Part shown: positions 1 to 12,300 of the stretch, in pieces
Layout of the letters: each line of letters starts with the position of its first letter
How positions within the stretch are numbered: position 1 is the first letter of the stretch
Assembly (NCBI RefSeq): GCF_003254395.2
Contig: NC_037649.1
Location: forward strand, 967,001-1,031,000
Source: Apis mellifera
Lineage: Eukaryota; Arthropoda; Insecta; Hymenoptera; Apidae
DNA: 64,000 nucleotides
Reading direction: 5' to 3'
Translations under genes and position numbers: made by a program
Notes under the pieces: model-generated
Database searches by the model: none
What the model saw: only the letters and a program-made list of their open reading frames with translations
What the model was told of the DNA's origin: nothing

Positions 1-78
1 ATACGAAACTTTATGATAAATTAAAATATTCGATATAAATCCTAATCAATTATGATATTTAAATATCTTACAACATAC

Positions 79-312
79 CTAATTTACAATTAATCGATGT
101 TTTTAATAAATTCTTAGCCGTTTCATCGTTATAATTTTCCATTGATTGCAAATTCGTAAAAGAACTGGTCACGATTATTTCTTCATACTCGTTGGATTTC
201 GAACTTTCGACAAGATTTTTTTCATCATTGATGTTCTCATCCTTTTCTATCTGTTGGTAATCGTATTCCTGTTCCTTCTCAATCGATAACTCCTGATTGT
301 ATCGACAGGTCG
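79..312 (-). CDS. exon 10 of the large disordered-protein gene (last one in window)
   Basis: The acceptor is aaaagtag and the donor AAATTAG|gtatgttg leaves phase 1, so further exons lie outside the window. It encodes 77 full codons of highly charged sequence such as KEQEYDYQQIEKDENINDEK. Confidence 0.65.
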
Positions 313-3300
313 CTACTTTTGATTGTGCTATGATAAAACTTATTTTTCAAGATATTTTTCTTTAGAAAAATTTAAATTTAAATGTTATAATAATTTTTGG
401 ACAAATTATTGGATTTTTGATAATTTAAAATTTAATAAAAAATTTTTTAAAATTATATATATATCAATATATCAATCAAACGAGATTTCAAGATTTCATT
501 TATTGATATAGCTTTGTTTTTGTTCGTTTCTACAAAAAGGAATTTTTTACTCGTGACCAATCTTAAAAATTTAGTATTGTTCAACTTACCATCAGACTCC
601 TTCAGATTTCTTTCAAGTGCATCTTTCTTTTCAGGTAATGTTACAGAAACATCTTCTCTAGAAATAGAAAAAGTTTATATTAAAATGTTTAATAATTAAT
701 TCTTTAAAACACACTTTTTTTTATTTCATATTGCACGATTATCTATTAAAATAAATTATACATCGTGACACGAATAAATTAATAAATTTTACACTTGGAA
801 ATACTAACAATGTTTCATTTTCATAAATGTTATAAGACAAAAATAGATGACTTTACCTCTCGAAATTAACCTGATTCTGCTCCTTCCCTTCGTTTACAAC
901 GTTAAATTCTGTATCGACATCGGTCGAGTAAATCGAGCTGTTCGATTTCACTGAATCCTTATCCAACTCTCGATCCGAATTATCAACGTTCTCCTTCGCA
1001 TCGAACGTTTCCCTCTTGCTCCACGAGCTTGCAGAGGACCAATGCTCCGAATCCACGTTACTCGAAGAATTCCTCTCGTTGTCCCAAGACTTCGCCATTT
1101 CGGATTGTTCCAGGCTCAAACTGTCCTCGCTCGAGACGCTTTTCCTTCGATTCCACTTTTTCGACTCCCACCGTTTCGAATCCGAATTCTCCTCTATTTC
1201 TATCAAGAATACCGGCGATGGTTCGTGACTGGATGTGACAGTTCCCAACGGTACCGCGATGCTCGTCGTCTCGCTCGCTGCAACCGAGTACACGGGTGTT
1301 TGGTGTGGTTGCACCCTTTCCAGGGGGCTCGCAGTTTCTTCTATCACGTCTTCGATGTCGACGATCATCGCTTCCGGCTCCGAATCGTCCATTATGTCTT
1401 CGACTATGTCCTCTTCCGGTCTCTGAGGATCGACTAGAAATTATATTTGAAATGAAAAATAAGATTTTTGATAAAAATAAGATACATATTTATAAATATA
1501 CATATAATAAATATTTTATAATATATTATAAAATATAATTATATATGTATTATATATAATACATATAATAAATATATTTTATAATATATTATAAAATATA
1601 ATTATATATGTATTATATATAATACATATAATAAATATTTTGCATGCGAATTTGCACAAAATGTGAAAATAAATAATATTAATGTTAAATAGAAAATTTT
1701 TTTTGGAATGAAATTAGAAATTAGAAAGAAATTATATTTGAAATGAAAGATAAGATTTTCGATATCAGATACATATTTAAATATTTTGAATTTACATAGA
1801 ATGTGAAAGTAAATAGTTTTAATGTTAAATATGATTGTAGAAAATTTTTTTAATTATGTCATCTTATTTTTTTAAATTATGTCTTCGACTATGTCCTCCG
1901 ATCTCTCTCAGGATCGATTAGAAATTAAATTTGAAATGAAAAATAGAATTTTCGATATCAGATACATATTTAAATATTTTGCATGCGAATTTGCATAGAA
2001 TGAAAATAAATAATATTAATATTAAGTGTAGAAAATTTTTTTTGGAATGAAATTAGAAATTAGAAAGAAATTATATTTGAAATGAAAAATAAGATTTTCG
2101 ACATCAGATACATATTTAAATATTTTGAATTTACATAGAATGTGAAAGTAAATAGTTTTAATGTTAAATATGATTGTAGAAAATTTTTTTAATTATGTCA
2201 TCTTATTTTTTTAAATTATGTCTTCGACTATGTCTTCCGATCTCTGAGGATCGATTAGAAATTATATTTGAAATGAAAAATAGGATTTTCGATATCAGAT
2301 ACATATTTAAATATTTTCCATGCGAATTTGCATAGAATGTGAAAATAAATAATATTAATGTTAAATATTGTAGAAAATTTTCTTTGGAATGTTTCTCTGA
2401 AATAAAAGTGGCTATTATGAAACTACTTGATAAATTAAAAAAAAATATAATTAAATTGAATTAATAATTATAAAAACATTAAATGATGACTTTTTTAATT
2501 TTATATATAACAATATATTTTTTTTTAAATAGTTTTTTAAATATATTTATAACAATCGTGATAATCCGTATACTATATTACTAGAAATATATTACTAATA
2601 TTACTATACTATATTACTAGAAATATATTACTAATATTACTATATTATATTACTATATTATTAATATTACTAGAATTGGAACAAATAATAAAACTTACTT
2701 GATTCTTGTAAAGCATCTATGCGATCAGCGCTTTTTAACCTGTTCGTGAGATGATCCAATGATTGCAGACTGTTCGAACGACGCATGAAAAGTTCATTTC
2801 GATCGTTTTGCTCGATCACATTGCCAACAGATTTCGACCTCTTCAGAGAGCAGACTTTGAACGATATCGGTTCGTCGCTTCCAACTTCTAATTAATTTAC
2901 CATTTAATTTAAATTACGTGGGATATTTTTTCGATATGATCAAATAAATTATATTATATATATATATAATAATATATAATAATATATATATAATAATATA
3001 TATAATAATCATATATATATAAATTATATTATATATATATAATTATATTTATTCGATATGATTAAATAAATTTGGAATCTTACTTGTTATCGGTGAATTA
3101 TCCGTCGATGTTTCCATAGTTGTCTGCCTTAAGAATGGCACGTAAGAAGGTCCTAAAAGGCGGAAAGTCGAAGATGTCGGTGATATTCCACGATATTGTT
3201 CCCAGTCGTACAGTTTTCTCGTGAATTCTCGCGAAATACCTTCGAACCGGTAAGATCCGACAGATGTCCGAACGAAAACTTCGTTCGTGTCATTTAAATT

Positions 3301-6300
3301 TTGTGTCCCATCGGCATACGATCTTAAATAAAATTGTGATGACATATTAGATTTTTTTTCTTAATATTTGGAACTGTTGGTAATTTATAAATAACTTTTC
3401 ATTTAACTTTCATTTGTACATTTTAATATTGATTTATTCTGTTAAAGATCAATATTTCTTACTTAAATTTTTTTTATTTATTCGAATTTCATGAATTTAT
3501 TAATTTTTCTTTTTTTTCCAAGAAATTTTTTAGTTTTATTTTAGTTAGTTTTAAATTTTAGTTTATTCCTAGGTTTTCTAATACTTTTATCTATGAAATT
3601 TAATAAATATAATATATATATATTGATTTATAGTTTTATACTAGAACATATATCTTGTTAAATTTCTTATTTTAATCTTATAAATTAGTAATATAAAATT
3701 AATATAAAAGATTCATTTATAAAGATCTGTTATATTTCATTTAATATAATTTTCATATAGATTCTTTATTTATCTTTCAATTTCTTTTTTAATTTAGTTG
3801 TTTTTTATCATATTTCAGTATTCTTTAATTTAAGTATATTTTATATTGATTTTCTTTTTATATTATATTTTTTTTAAATTTGATTAATTTTTATTTTAAA
3901 TATTTATTATGTTTCGGTCTTTCTAATTTGAATAATTTTAATATTAAGTTAATTGTAATAATCTATTCCTATTATATTTTTAATTAGCATGTTTTTGTAT
4001 AGAAATTAACAATTAAAATACACTATGTTATAACTTTAATTTTCGCGCGATTAATGCGAATAAATTCTCTATTGCTTCAGCCAATCAGAAAGCTTCTAAG
4101 GTCCAACGGTTAGACAAATCATATGTATGGCGTCAGTTCGCTGTCAAGAATCGTGGGAAGAGTGCACGTTAAACCGGCATATACAGGTGTTCTATGTGAA
4201 ATTTGATATTATTGTATAATTTTTAGATTATTCTGTGTATAGTGTTATTGTTTAATTGAAATATATGTGTTTAATCACTCATCAAGTATTGTTGTATCAA
4301 TATTGAATTAATTTTTGAACTTTTTTGTCGTCCTTCGTTGTTCGTGCATTAATTAATAGTTACAGTTGCCGGTAGTTCGTATTGTGAACATTTGAAATCG
4401 GATTTGAATTTAATTATTATTACTTTATTTTAATATTATTTTAATTTTATACATTTGTTTTTATTATTATGACTTTTATGTGTATAGATTATCATTTAAT
4501 TATTGGAATGGCTTCAAAAGTGCAATAGGTTATGCACATGTGATGACTTTTATCCAAATATGGTAAGATTTCACTTATTTCAACAAAAAATATACAATAA
4601 TTACTATAAGTTTCTTTTGTCTTCATTTGTTTTCATTTGTATGGAAGTAAAAGTTCGATATTTTTTTCTTAAATGTTACGTTGAGCTCGAAGTATTTATT
4701 CTGATTTTACGCTCAAGATTGATTTTTTTATAATTTAATTTTGGAAATTGATAATATATTTTTGTATTTATTTTGATATTATGTTTAAAATAGAAAATAT
4801 TTTTTCCAATATAGCTTTTTTGAAAAAATGATCGTGACGTCATATCACTCTCGATATTCGATTTTTTATCGATATATCGAACAAATCGTTGATGAAATCG
4901 CGGCGCAGAATATCGTTTTATTAAAAATCATGGCGTTTGGCTGCTTTTCAGGTGCGTAATTAATTTATAGCATAATACTTATTTCCATAATTATTATTTT
5001 ACTTTCTCGTATAATATTATTTAATTAATACACGTTATTCAATAATTTATTAAATATTATTATAATTTGTAATTTTTTAAGAAATAATTTACTTTTTTTT
5101 CTTGATTAACTTATTTATCGTTAAAGTTATCTGTACTTTGTGTTATGAGTTACCTTCAAAAATAGGATTCCAGTTTAATTGTTACCTTGTTTTAATACAA
5201 CTAATTCTAATTTAATATATTTTAAAGATAAATATTTATTTTACAAATTTTAGAAGTTGAGTGGCAGTTGATTAAGAACTATCAAGATAAAAATTTCAAT
5301 ATGGATGCCATAATGAACATTTTTACATGTTCATTCTTCAATAGACACAATCGAATGGTAACTTATTATGGTAACATTTAATTACAAATAAAAAGATATT
5401 TTATTATTTATCCTTATTAAATAATATATTAATTACGTTACTAGCATAAAAATAAAAGTAAAATTAAACAAATTACACTTATTATTTCAAAAATATTAAA
5501 TTATTATTTTTTTTCTTTTTTTATTTCATCCTCTTATATAATTTTATTTTCAGAGAAATCTTGTAACCGCGTGCAATGCGGTCAATAGAGTCAGTGTTTA
5601 CTTCGTAATAGTATTTTCAATACTTTTTAGAATATAGCTATTCTAATTCAATTTAATTAAATAATAGTAACTCGCGAAATTAGAATCAGTGTTTGTTCAT
5701 CGATTATAATTCAAATAATAGTCTTTTATTTTTATTTTTTTTATTTTTTTTTAAATATTCAGTGCTTCTAAAGCATAAGGCGATTATCCATCATTAGAAA
5801 AGGTGACTATTTTTATATATATTTATATATCAATTTAAAGTTTCATTTTTCCTCACTTTAATCTTTTTAAACAATCATATCATTTTACACTATGATATTT
5901 CATTTTTTATTTTACAGTTTTCACTTTCCTCTACTTGACTTCATGATTATTGGTTACATGCTTGCATGGATTACGACATTTATGGCTATTCTTTGCGTCT
6001 AATGGTGAGTCGCATGCATTTTGATTCCTCCGGTCATTCAATCATGTCGTAGGATGAAAGGTCCGAATCGACACGGGTGACTGGTTGTATATACGTAGAA
6101 TTTTGCACGAGCACGGTGACCGCGGGTATTTATTATACCCGTGAGTAGCAACATTTCCTCTTTCTGTGTTTTATTTATTAGCTTAGGCTAGGTCTTCTTG
6201 TACACCGCGTTTTTAAATATTAGTTTCAATTTATTAAAACCTATTAGAGTGTATTCATTAGAGATAATAAATTTGTGATATCATTATTCTTTATAGTAAT

Positions 6301-9300
6301 ATTCTAAATATGTTGTTTGATTTTCAAGATAGTAAAGATAATAATTGTTTGTTCTCCTCTCGTTTTAATAAAAATATGAAATGTTATATGCAAGAAGACA
6401 CTTCGCGACAGGCAGATTTTGAAATCAAAGTTACAAATTATGAATAACTCTTTCATATTTTCAAAAATGTGCTTTGATAGAAAAGTCGCCTGAGGCTATT
6501 TTCATTAATATTTAACTTTTTTAAAATCAACTTTATTTTTTAATATATATATATATTCTTTTTTAATTAATAATTCTTATTTATAAAATTCCAACAATAC
6601 ATTACATTGATAAAAACTAAAATATAAAATTTGAGATATTGATCAAATGATACAAAATCAAAGCAAATTCATTAGCTCGATTAGATACAGAATTTATTTA
6701 TCTAATATATCTTCTCAGCTCAGGATTTTCAGATTTAACCCTTTCCATGCCAATTGCCAGGATCTCGCTCACGTGCCCAGGTGCTACTTGAGCGAGAGAA
6801 AGGCGATAGGCATGATGACCCTTCAGTTCATAACAATTTCTCAGCGATTGACGATGCGTTAGTGTATCGTGCACGATGTACTTTCCACATTGTGTGTGTT
6901 TGGTTAGGCTGTGGAATTGCGTCGTTTCATCAAGAATAAGATTAATTATTAATCCTATTATTATTAAATTATAATGATACTTAATAACATTTGAAAATGA
7001 TACTTAATATAAATGATACAAAATAATATTTAAATAACATTTATTTGTTGAACATGTATATTTTTTTCAATGAACATTAATACTTTACAATTAAAATCAA
7101 TATATACACAAAACTTTATTATCTTTGTTTACCTCACGCAATGGTCACTAGCCATCGTCAGTCGATTTCAGGAAAAAAAGGTACGTAAAGTTAGAGTGTG
7201 TGAGTGAGTGTGCCAAGCTCGGGTGACGGAGGCGTCCCGGGACGCTTTCCCTAGTGTAGGCATTTGCGCCCGAGCGTTATGCGTGAGAATCGTGGAATGA
7301 GTGTGTTGGTACGCCTGCTTTGCCATGTTTTTAAATATAGGGTCAGGTAGGATAGGTAGTATACTTCTGGTATGCCTGTTAGCTATAAGCAGGTAGGACC
7401 GGATAGATTGTCACAGTCTCTGATCTGAGGTAGGCGCGTTTTCGCAATTAGGGAATCTCGAGCTTAGTTTTAAGTTTCAGCGGGCATTGCGCTCGAAGAA
7501 AGAAGACCGAAGAGGCCCGACAAACTGTCGCGAAGAGGGCTGCAACGAATGGCTTCTCATCTTTTGGATCTTTTATAGATGCAAAGAATGGGATGTCATT
7601 GTTGCTACTTTGTCACTGTGCTCGTTTCAATAATAAGTAGTAATTTGTTGTTGTGTTGTCTGGCCAATGCATGCTGGCCCAATCATCATGGAGAAATTAT
7701 AAATTATTTTTCATTTTCATAACGAAAAAGGTAAGTATTTATAATGGTTTATGATTCCCTTTTTAGTGCATGTTTGCAATAAAATAAACCTTTGATTATT
7801 TTGTTAAAGGAAAGATAAAGTGGTTTTGGAAATTATTATATATTTTATAAAAAATAATATGAACTTGAAATATAATTGGCCAATTATATTTTTTGTAGAT
7901 AGGAAATTCATTAGTGTAAAATTCATTACTTATTCTCACAAAGTAAACACAGATATAGAAGATAAGAATAAACCATCAGCGCCATTTCTTGAGTACTAAA
8001 AACATTTCTTTAAATACCAAGTAAGTTTTAAAGATACTCCAGAGATGACGCTGATCCTCAATTTTTACTCTACCTTATCTTGCTTTGAATAGATGTCTCG
8101 CTAGTTTCATTTAATTTTTATCTTTCACAATCACACAATAAGAATGCATGCATCTTACCTTGAATCTCCATCGAAGCACTCGTCCAATTGTTGAACATCA
8201 CTGTCTCGTCGTTCTTTACTCGTATTATTGTTAAAAAGCGACAATAATCTTTCCAAAGCGAGAAACTCGCTTTCGTCGATTCCAGACGCAATCCCAAGTT
8301 GATGCGACTTGGCTCGTGTTTTCGCATCGCAATTACTCTCGTTCGTTCTCTTCCAAGATTCCATTTTTTTCGGGTAATCCTCACAAACTTGCGTCCTCCC
8401 ATCGTTCACGATCTCTCCGCTCTCACCAACAGCGAAACTAAATATTTCTTTATTCCTGAATTCGGTTTTCAAAGGAGATCTCCAAAGTTGCCAATCCGTT
8501 AAACGACGTCGATTCAGCCTCTGTTGCAGCACAAACGGGGCACTTCCTCTTCGTATTTTTTTGGCGCGTTTCCAGTCTTGCAATTTCTTCCTGAACTCGG
8601 GTGCCAATCTTTCTTCCGAAAGCAAGCTTTCTCGAGGGCTCGGTAAATTCGAGGAGGTCTCTTTCCCCGTGGAAATGGAAACTCGGGGTGGAAAATTTTT
8701 TAAACGCTCCCACTCGATCAACTTTTGATGGAACTCGGTTCCCAGTTTCTCTCTGAGGGCGCGGTAATCTTGTCTCGCGTCCTGCGACGGTGTATTGGAA
8801 GGTGTCGTTTTCTCCATATTTTCCACGCTGTCGTAATTGCTGCTTATCGAAGTTTCGAAACCTGATGAATAAGAAACGAAGTTATCGACTTGCTTTTTTT
8901 CGGTAGTAATAATTAAACAGTGATTTAATCTAGAATATTCACTTAAAATATATTTAAAAATTTGAGGATATGCATACACATAATATATACGTTTAAAGCG
9001 TTAGTTTATTATGTTCTTTTTTATTAATTAATAGCATTTACAAGAATTAGTTGAAAAAATTAATCTACATCACCCAAAAATATATTTATTATTTTAATAT
9101 ATGTATTAGGACACATTCAAAATTTTTAAATACTTAAAATTTTTATTTAGAATTGAACAATAAAAATAAATTTATAGAATAAAACTCTTGAAGTAAATTA
9201 ATTCTAAATTTCGTTTACAGTAATATTTTATTCAAATATAGATACAATAAGATTTTTTACTGCAACATACATTGGGAAGAATTCAAATTCTTTAAATCTA

Positions 9301-12300
9301 AAACCCTAAATAATTCTTTTGAAAATAACTAGAAAATTTTTTTATATATTTCAAACTTCATTGTGCATATCAATCTTCTTGAATACACCACGTTTTCTTT
9401 TGTCGCAAGAAATATCGATTAGTTGCTGTATTCCTCATTCGTACCATGGCATGTCGAATTTGGCATGTTGGCCACAAAATTAATCGTTCCTATTACTCGA
9501 AGAATTCACACTAATATTTTCAAGTTTTTATTACGTGATAATCAATGCGGAAGGGAGGCGTGTAAAAATCTTAGGAAAAATGTTAGGAAGGAAAAAGTAA
9601 CGTTCAAATGCAAAGAATACGAGGAGAAACTTGCTAAATGCCCAAAACGAGTAAAAGAATGTAAAGATTCGCCACAATCTCCAACGAAAGTAACGAACAT
9701 TTTCATTCATGTTCCACTATTTTTTTCCATCGTTTTTATGTCATTGCTATCCAAAATTTAAATTTCATTTTTTCATTCGTATTTTTATCGCTACGTTCGT
9801 ACTAAAATTTTTATCTCTTTTAATACTCTTTTGGTAATAAAAATTCCAAATTTGAAATAGAATCGATAACAAATATGTCAAATATTACATTTGATCGAAT
9901 TTTTTTTTTTTTTTTATATAAAAATAAGAAATTTTAGAGCAGAGAAAAGTATTTAAATATTCAATACAAAGATCAAATCAATATTGGATGATTTTAAAAT
10001 AAGTTTTTATTCTGAATAATAATTCATGATTCGTCTTGAAAAATATTATTTAAATAATAATAATTTATCTGAAAGGAAAATTATTTCGATATTTGTTATT
10101 TGATTTTATTACAAAAATATAATGATGTGTTTGCGATGGAATTTTTATCTCCACTTTTCCATCTTTAACAAGATGAAATCTGAGTTTCTCATATATATAT
10201 CAGGAACTACTTATCATCATTAGTTATCATTAATTTTTGTATTCTTATCTTTTTTATCTTCTATCTGTTATTATTTTCAAATAATCAAACGTTTAGTTTA
10301 AAAGCAATTAATCTGTCGGGCAAGATTTCAAATATTTTTATTTCAAATCGATTATTTTTCATATAAAAGTTATTAAGATTCGAAATGGAATGAACATTTC
10401 GAGACATCTTACGTAACGTTGCAAATTTCAGTGCGATATAAAAAATGTTTCCGAGGAGTATCAGAAAATATGCGACGATATAACGGAACGGGCGGAAAAC
10501 CTTTTGGAAAATATTCAGACAACGTCGAAGACTATGATAGATCAATTGGCGCGGGACATGGAATCGACAAAGAGCAAAGAGCAGGTGATGTTGCAAGGGC
10601 TGTTGCATGATATAAAAAAAACTCTTCAAAAATTACTAGCCCTTGATCCAATGTTCGGTTCCCATAAAAGGAAATCTGCCATGTATTTGAGCAACGACGT
10701 CCATCAAGCATTCAACGACGTGGAACAGAACTCGATTCCTCAAATAAATAGGATGATAGAGATCGTCGATAAGCTAGAGCGCGACGTGTTGGCCTGTATC
10801 GACCGAGCCAAGACACTGATATTCTCGTGTAAAAAGTGCAAAACCACCGAGTCGTTGGCGAAATGCATCGACGAGAATGCGAAATACGCGACCAAGATAT
10901 TGGACAAAGCGTCGCAGAACGCGCAAAACAGTTTGAACGAAATGGAATCGTTGAAACGCGAAACTTTGGATTATCACAAAGCGACTCTGCAGTGTATCTC
11001 GCGAAGGTGTCGGAAGAACAGCGAAAAATTTTTGACCCATTTGAACAATTGCGTTTTGAGCGTTAGAAACGGGAAGAAAGGAGGATCGCGTTAATTTTTA
11101 ACAAAACAGGAATATATATATATATAGAGAGAGAGAAAGAGAGTGGCGTGAGTAAATTGTCGTTTCGTTTGTTAATTACCATCTTGAAAGAGCGTCTGTC
11201 TGGGCACGTTGAGGTTCGATGGCACGTTTGGGGTTGAATTCGTTAGAAATGCTCGCCTCACCTTGTTCCATTTCGAGTCTTGCCTCTGCATCTTCGACAT
11301 CAATGTTTCTCCACCGTACGATTGCTACGAAACGAAAGTTGTGTGAAATTTAATTGAAGAAAATTGAATCTCTTTTCTTTTCTTTTTTTTTTTTTTTTAA
11401 ACAAATTTTACTTGTTTTTTATAAACATATACTCGAGATAATTTTAGGAAAATATTTCTCTCTTCAACACATTAATTTTTCTTTTACGTGTTTTATTGTA
11501 ATACGCATCTATATTTTAATAATTTTACTTTTCCTTACAAAATCAATCGTTACGCTTCTTTTGTACTCTACCATGGTTTGTACGCATCCACCACGTGCAG
11601 AAAGAAAGATCCAATTTTGTAATAGTTTGTATTCACAAGAATTCAACAAATTAGAGTGTCCTGTAAAATGTACTATTACTCGAGAACGCGATAGAAAAGT
11701 AATGGAAAATAAATGATGTAATCAGAATTAAAAAAAAAAGTCATACTCTGTGCATAAAATAATTGAAACGTCGAAGAAGAAAATTAAAAATTATCGCATT
11801 AATTAATCTCGTCGAATCGAAGATTGTTCGAATTTTTTTTCAATTTCTTTTCTTTTTTCGAAATGAAGATTTTTTTTCTAATAATAAACGAGAGAAGAAT
11901 ACGCGACGATTTGCCCAATCCGAGACTCGTAACAAGAAGAAAAAGAAGAAATCTTACTGACCTGTCGTTTAAAATCGTTCTTCGCAGATTGGTCTCGATA
12001 CGTCTTCCTGTGTTGTGGAGAATTTCCGGCAGAGGCGTTCGCGTTGAAAAAGAGCGGCGAGCTCGATTCCGGAGACGACGCGTATCTTATGTCCTCCTCG
12101 TGCGAAGGTATCGCAATCGTTAATGTCGGGGTTGATCTCTTCGAGATCGATTCCACATCCTTCTCGTCCATTTTTCCCGCGTCACCCTTGTCCGATGTGA
12201 TTCGTATTAAAGGCTTCCCTTGCTGGCTTGCCTGTATCGTAAAAAACATTCATCGTAACGTTGTAATATTCGAACGAGTAAGTAAGAAAAAGTATTTTCG

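Noticed and set aside
8118..8713. Other minus-strand frames overlapping exon 5 of the large gene
   Set aside because: Off-frame shadows of the exon; phases of neighbouring exons fit only one frame.
10285..11040. Minus-strand frames opposite the nested gene
   Set aside because: Antisense shadows; the plus-strand frame is longer, codon-like and spliced.
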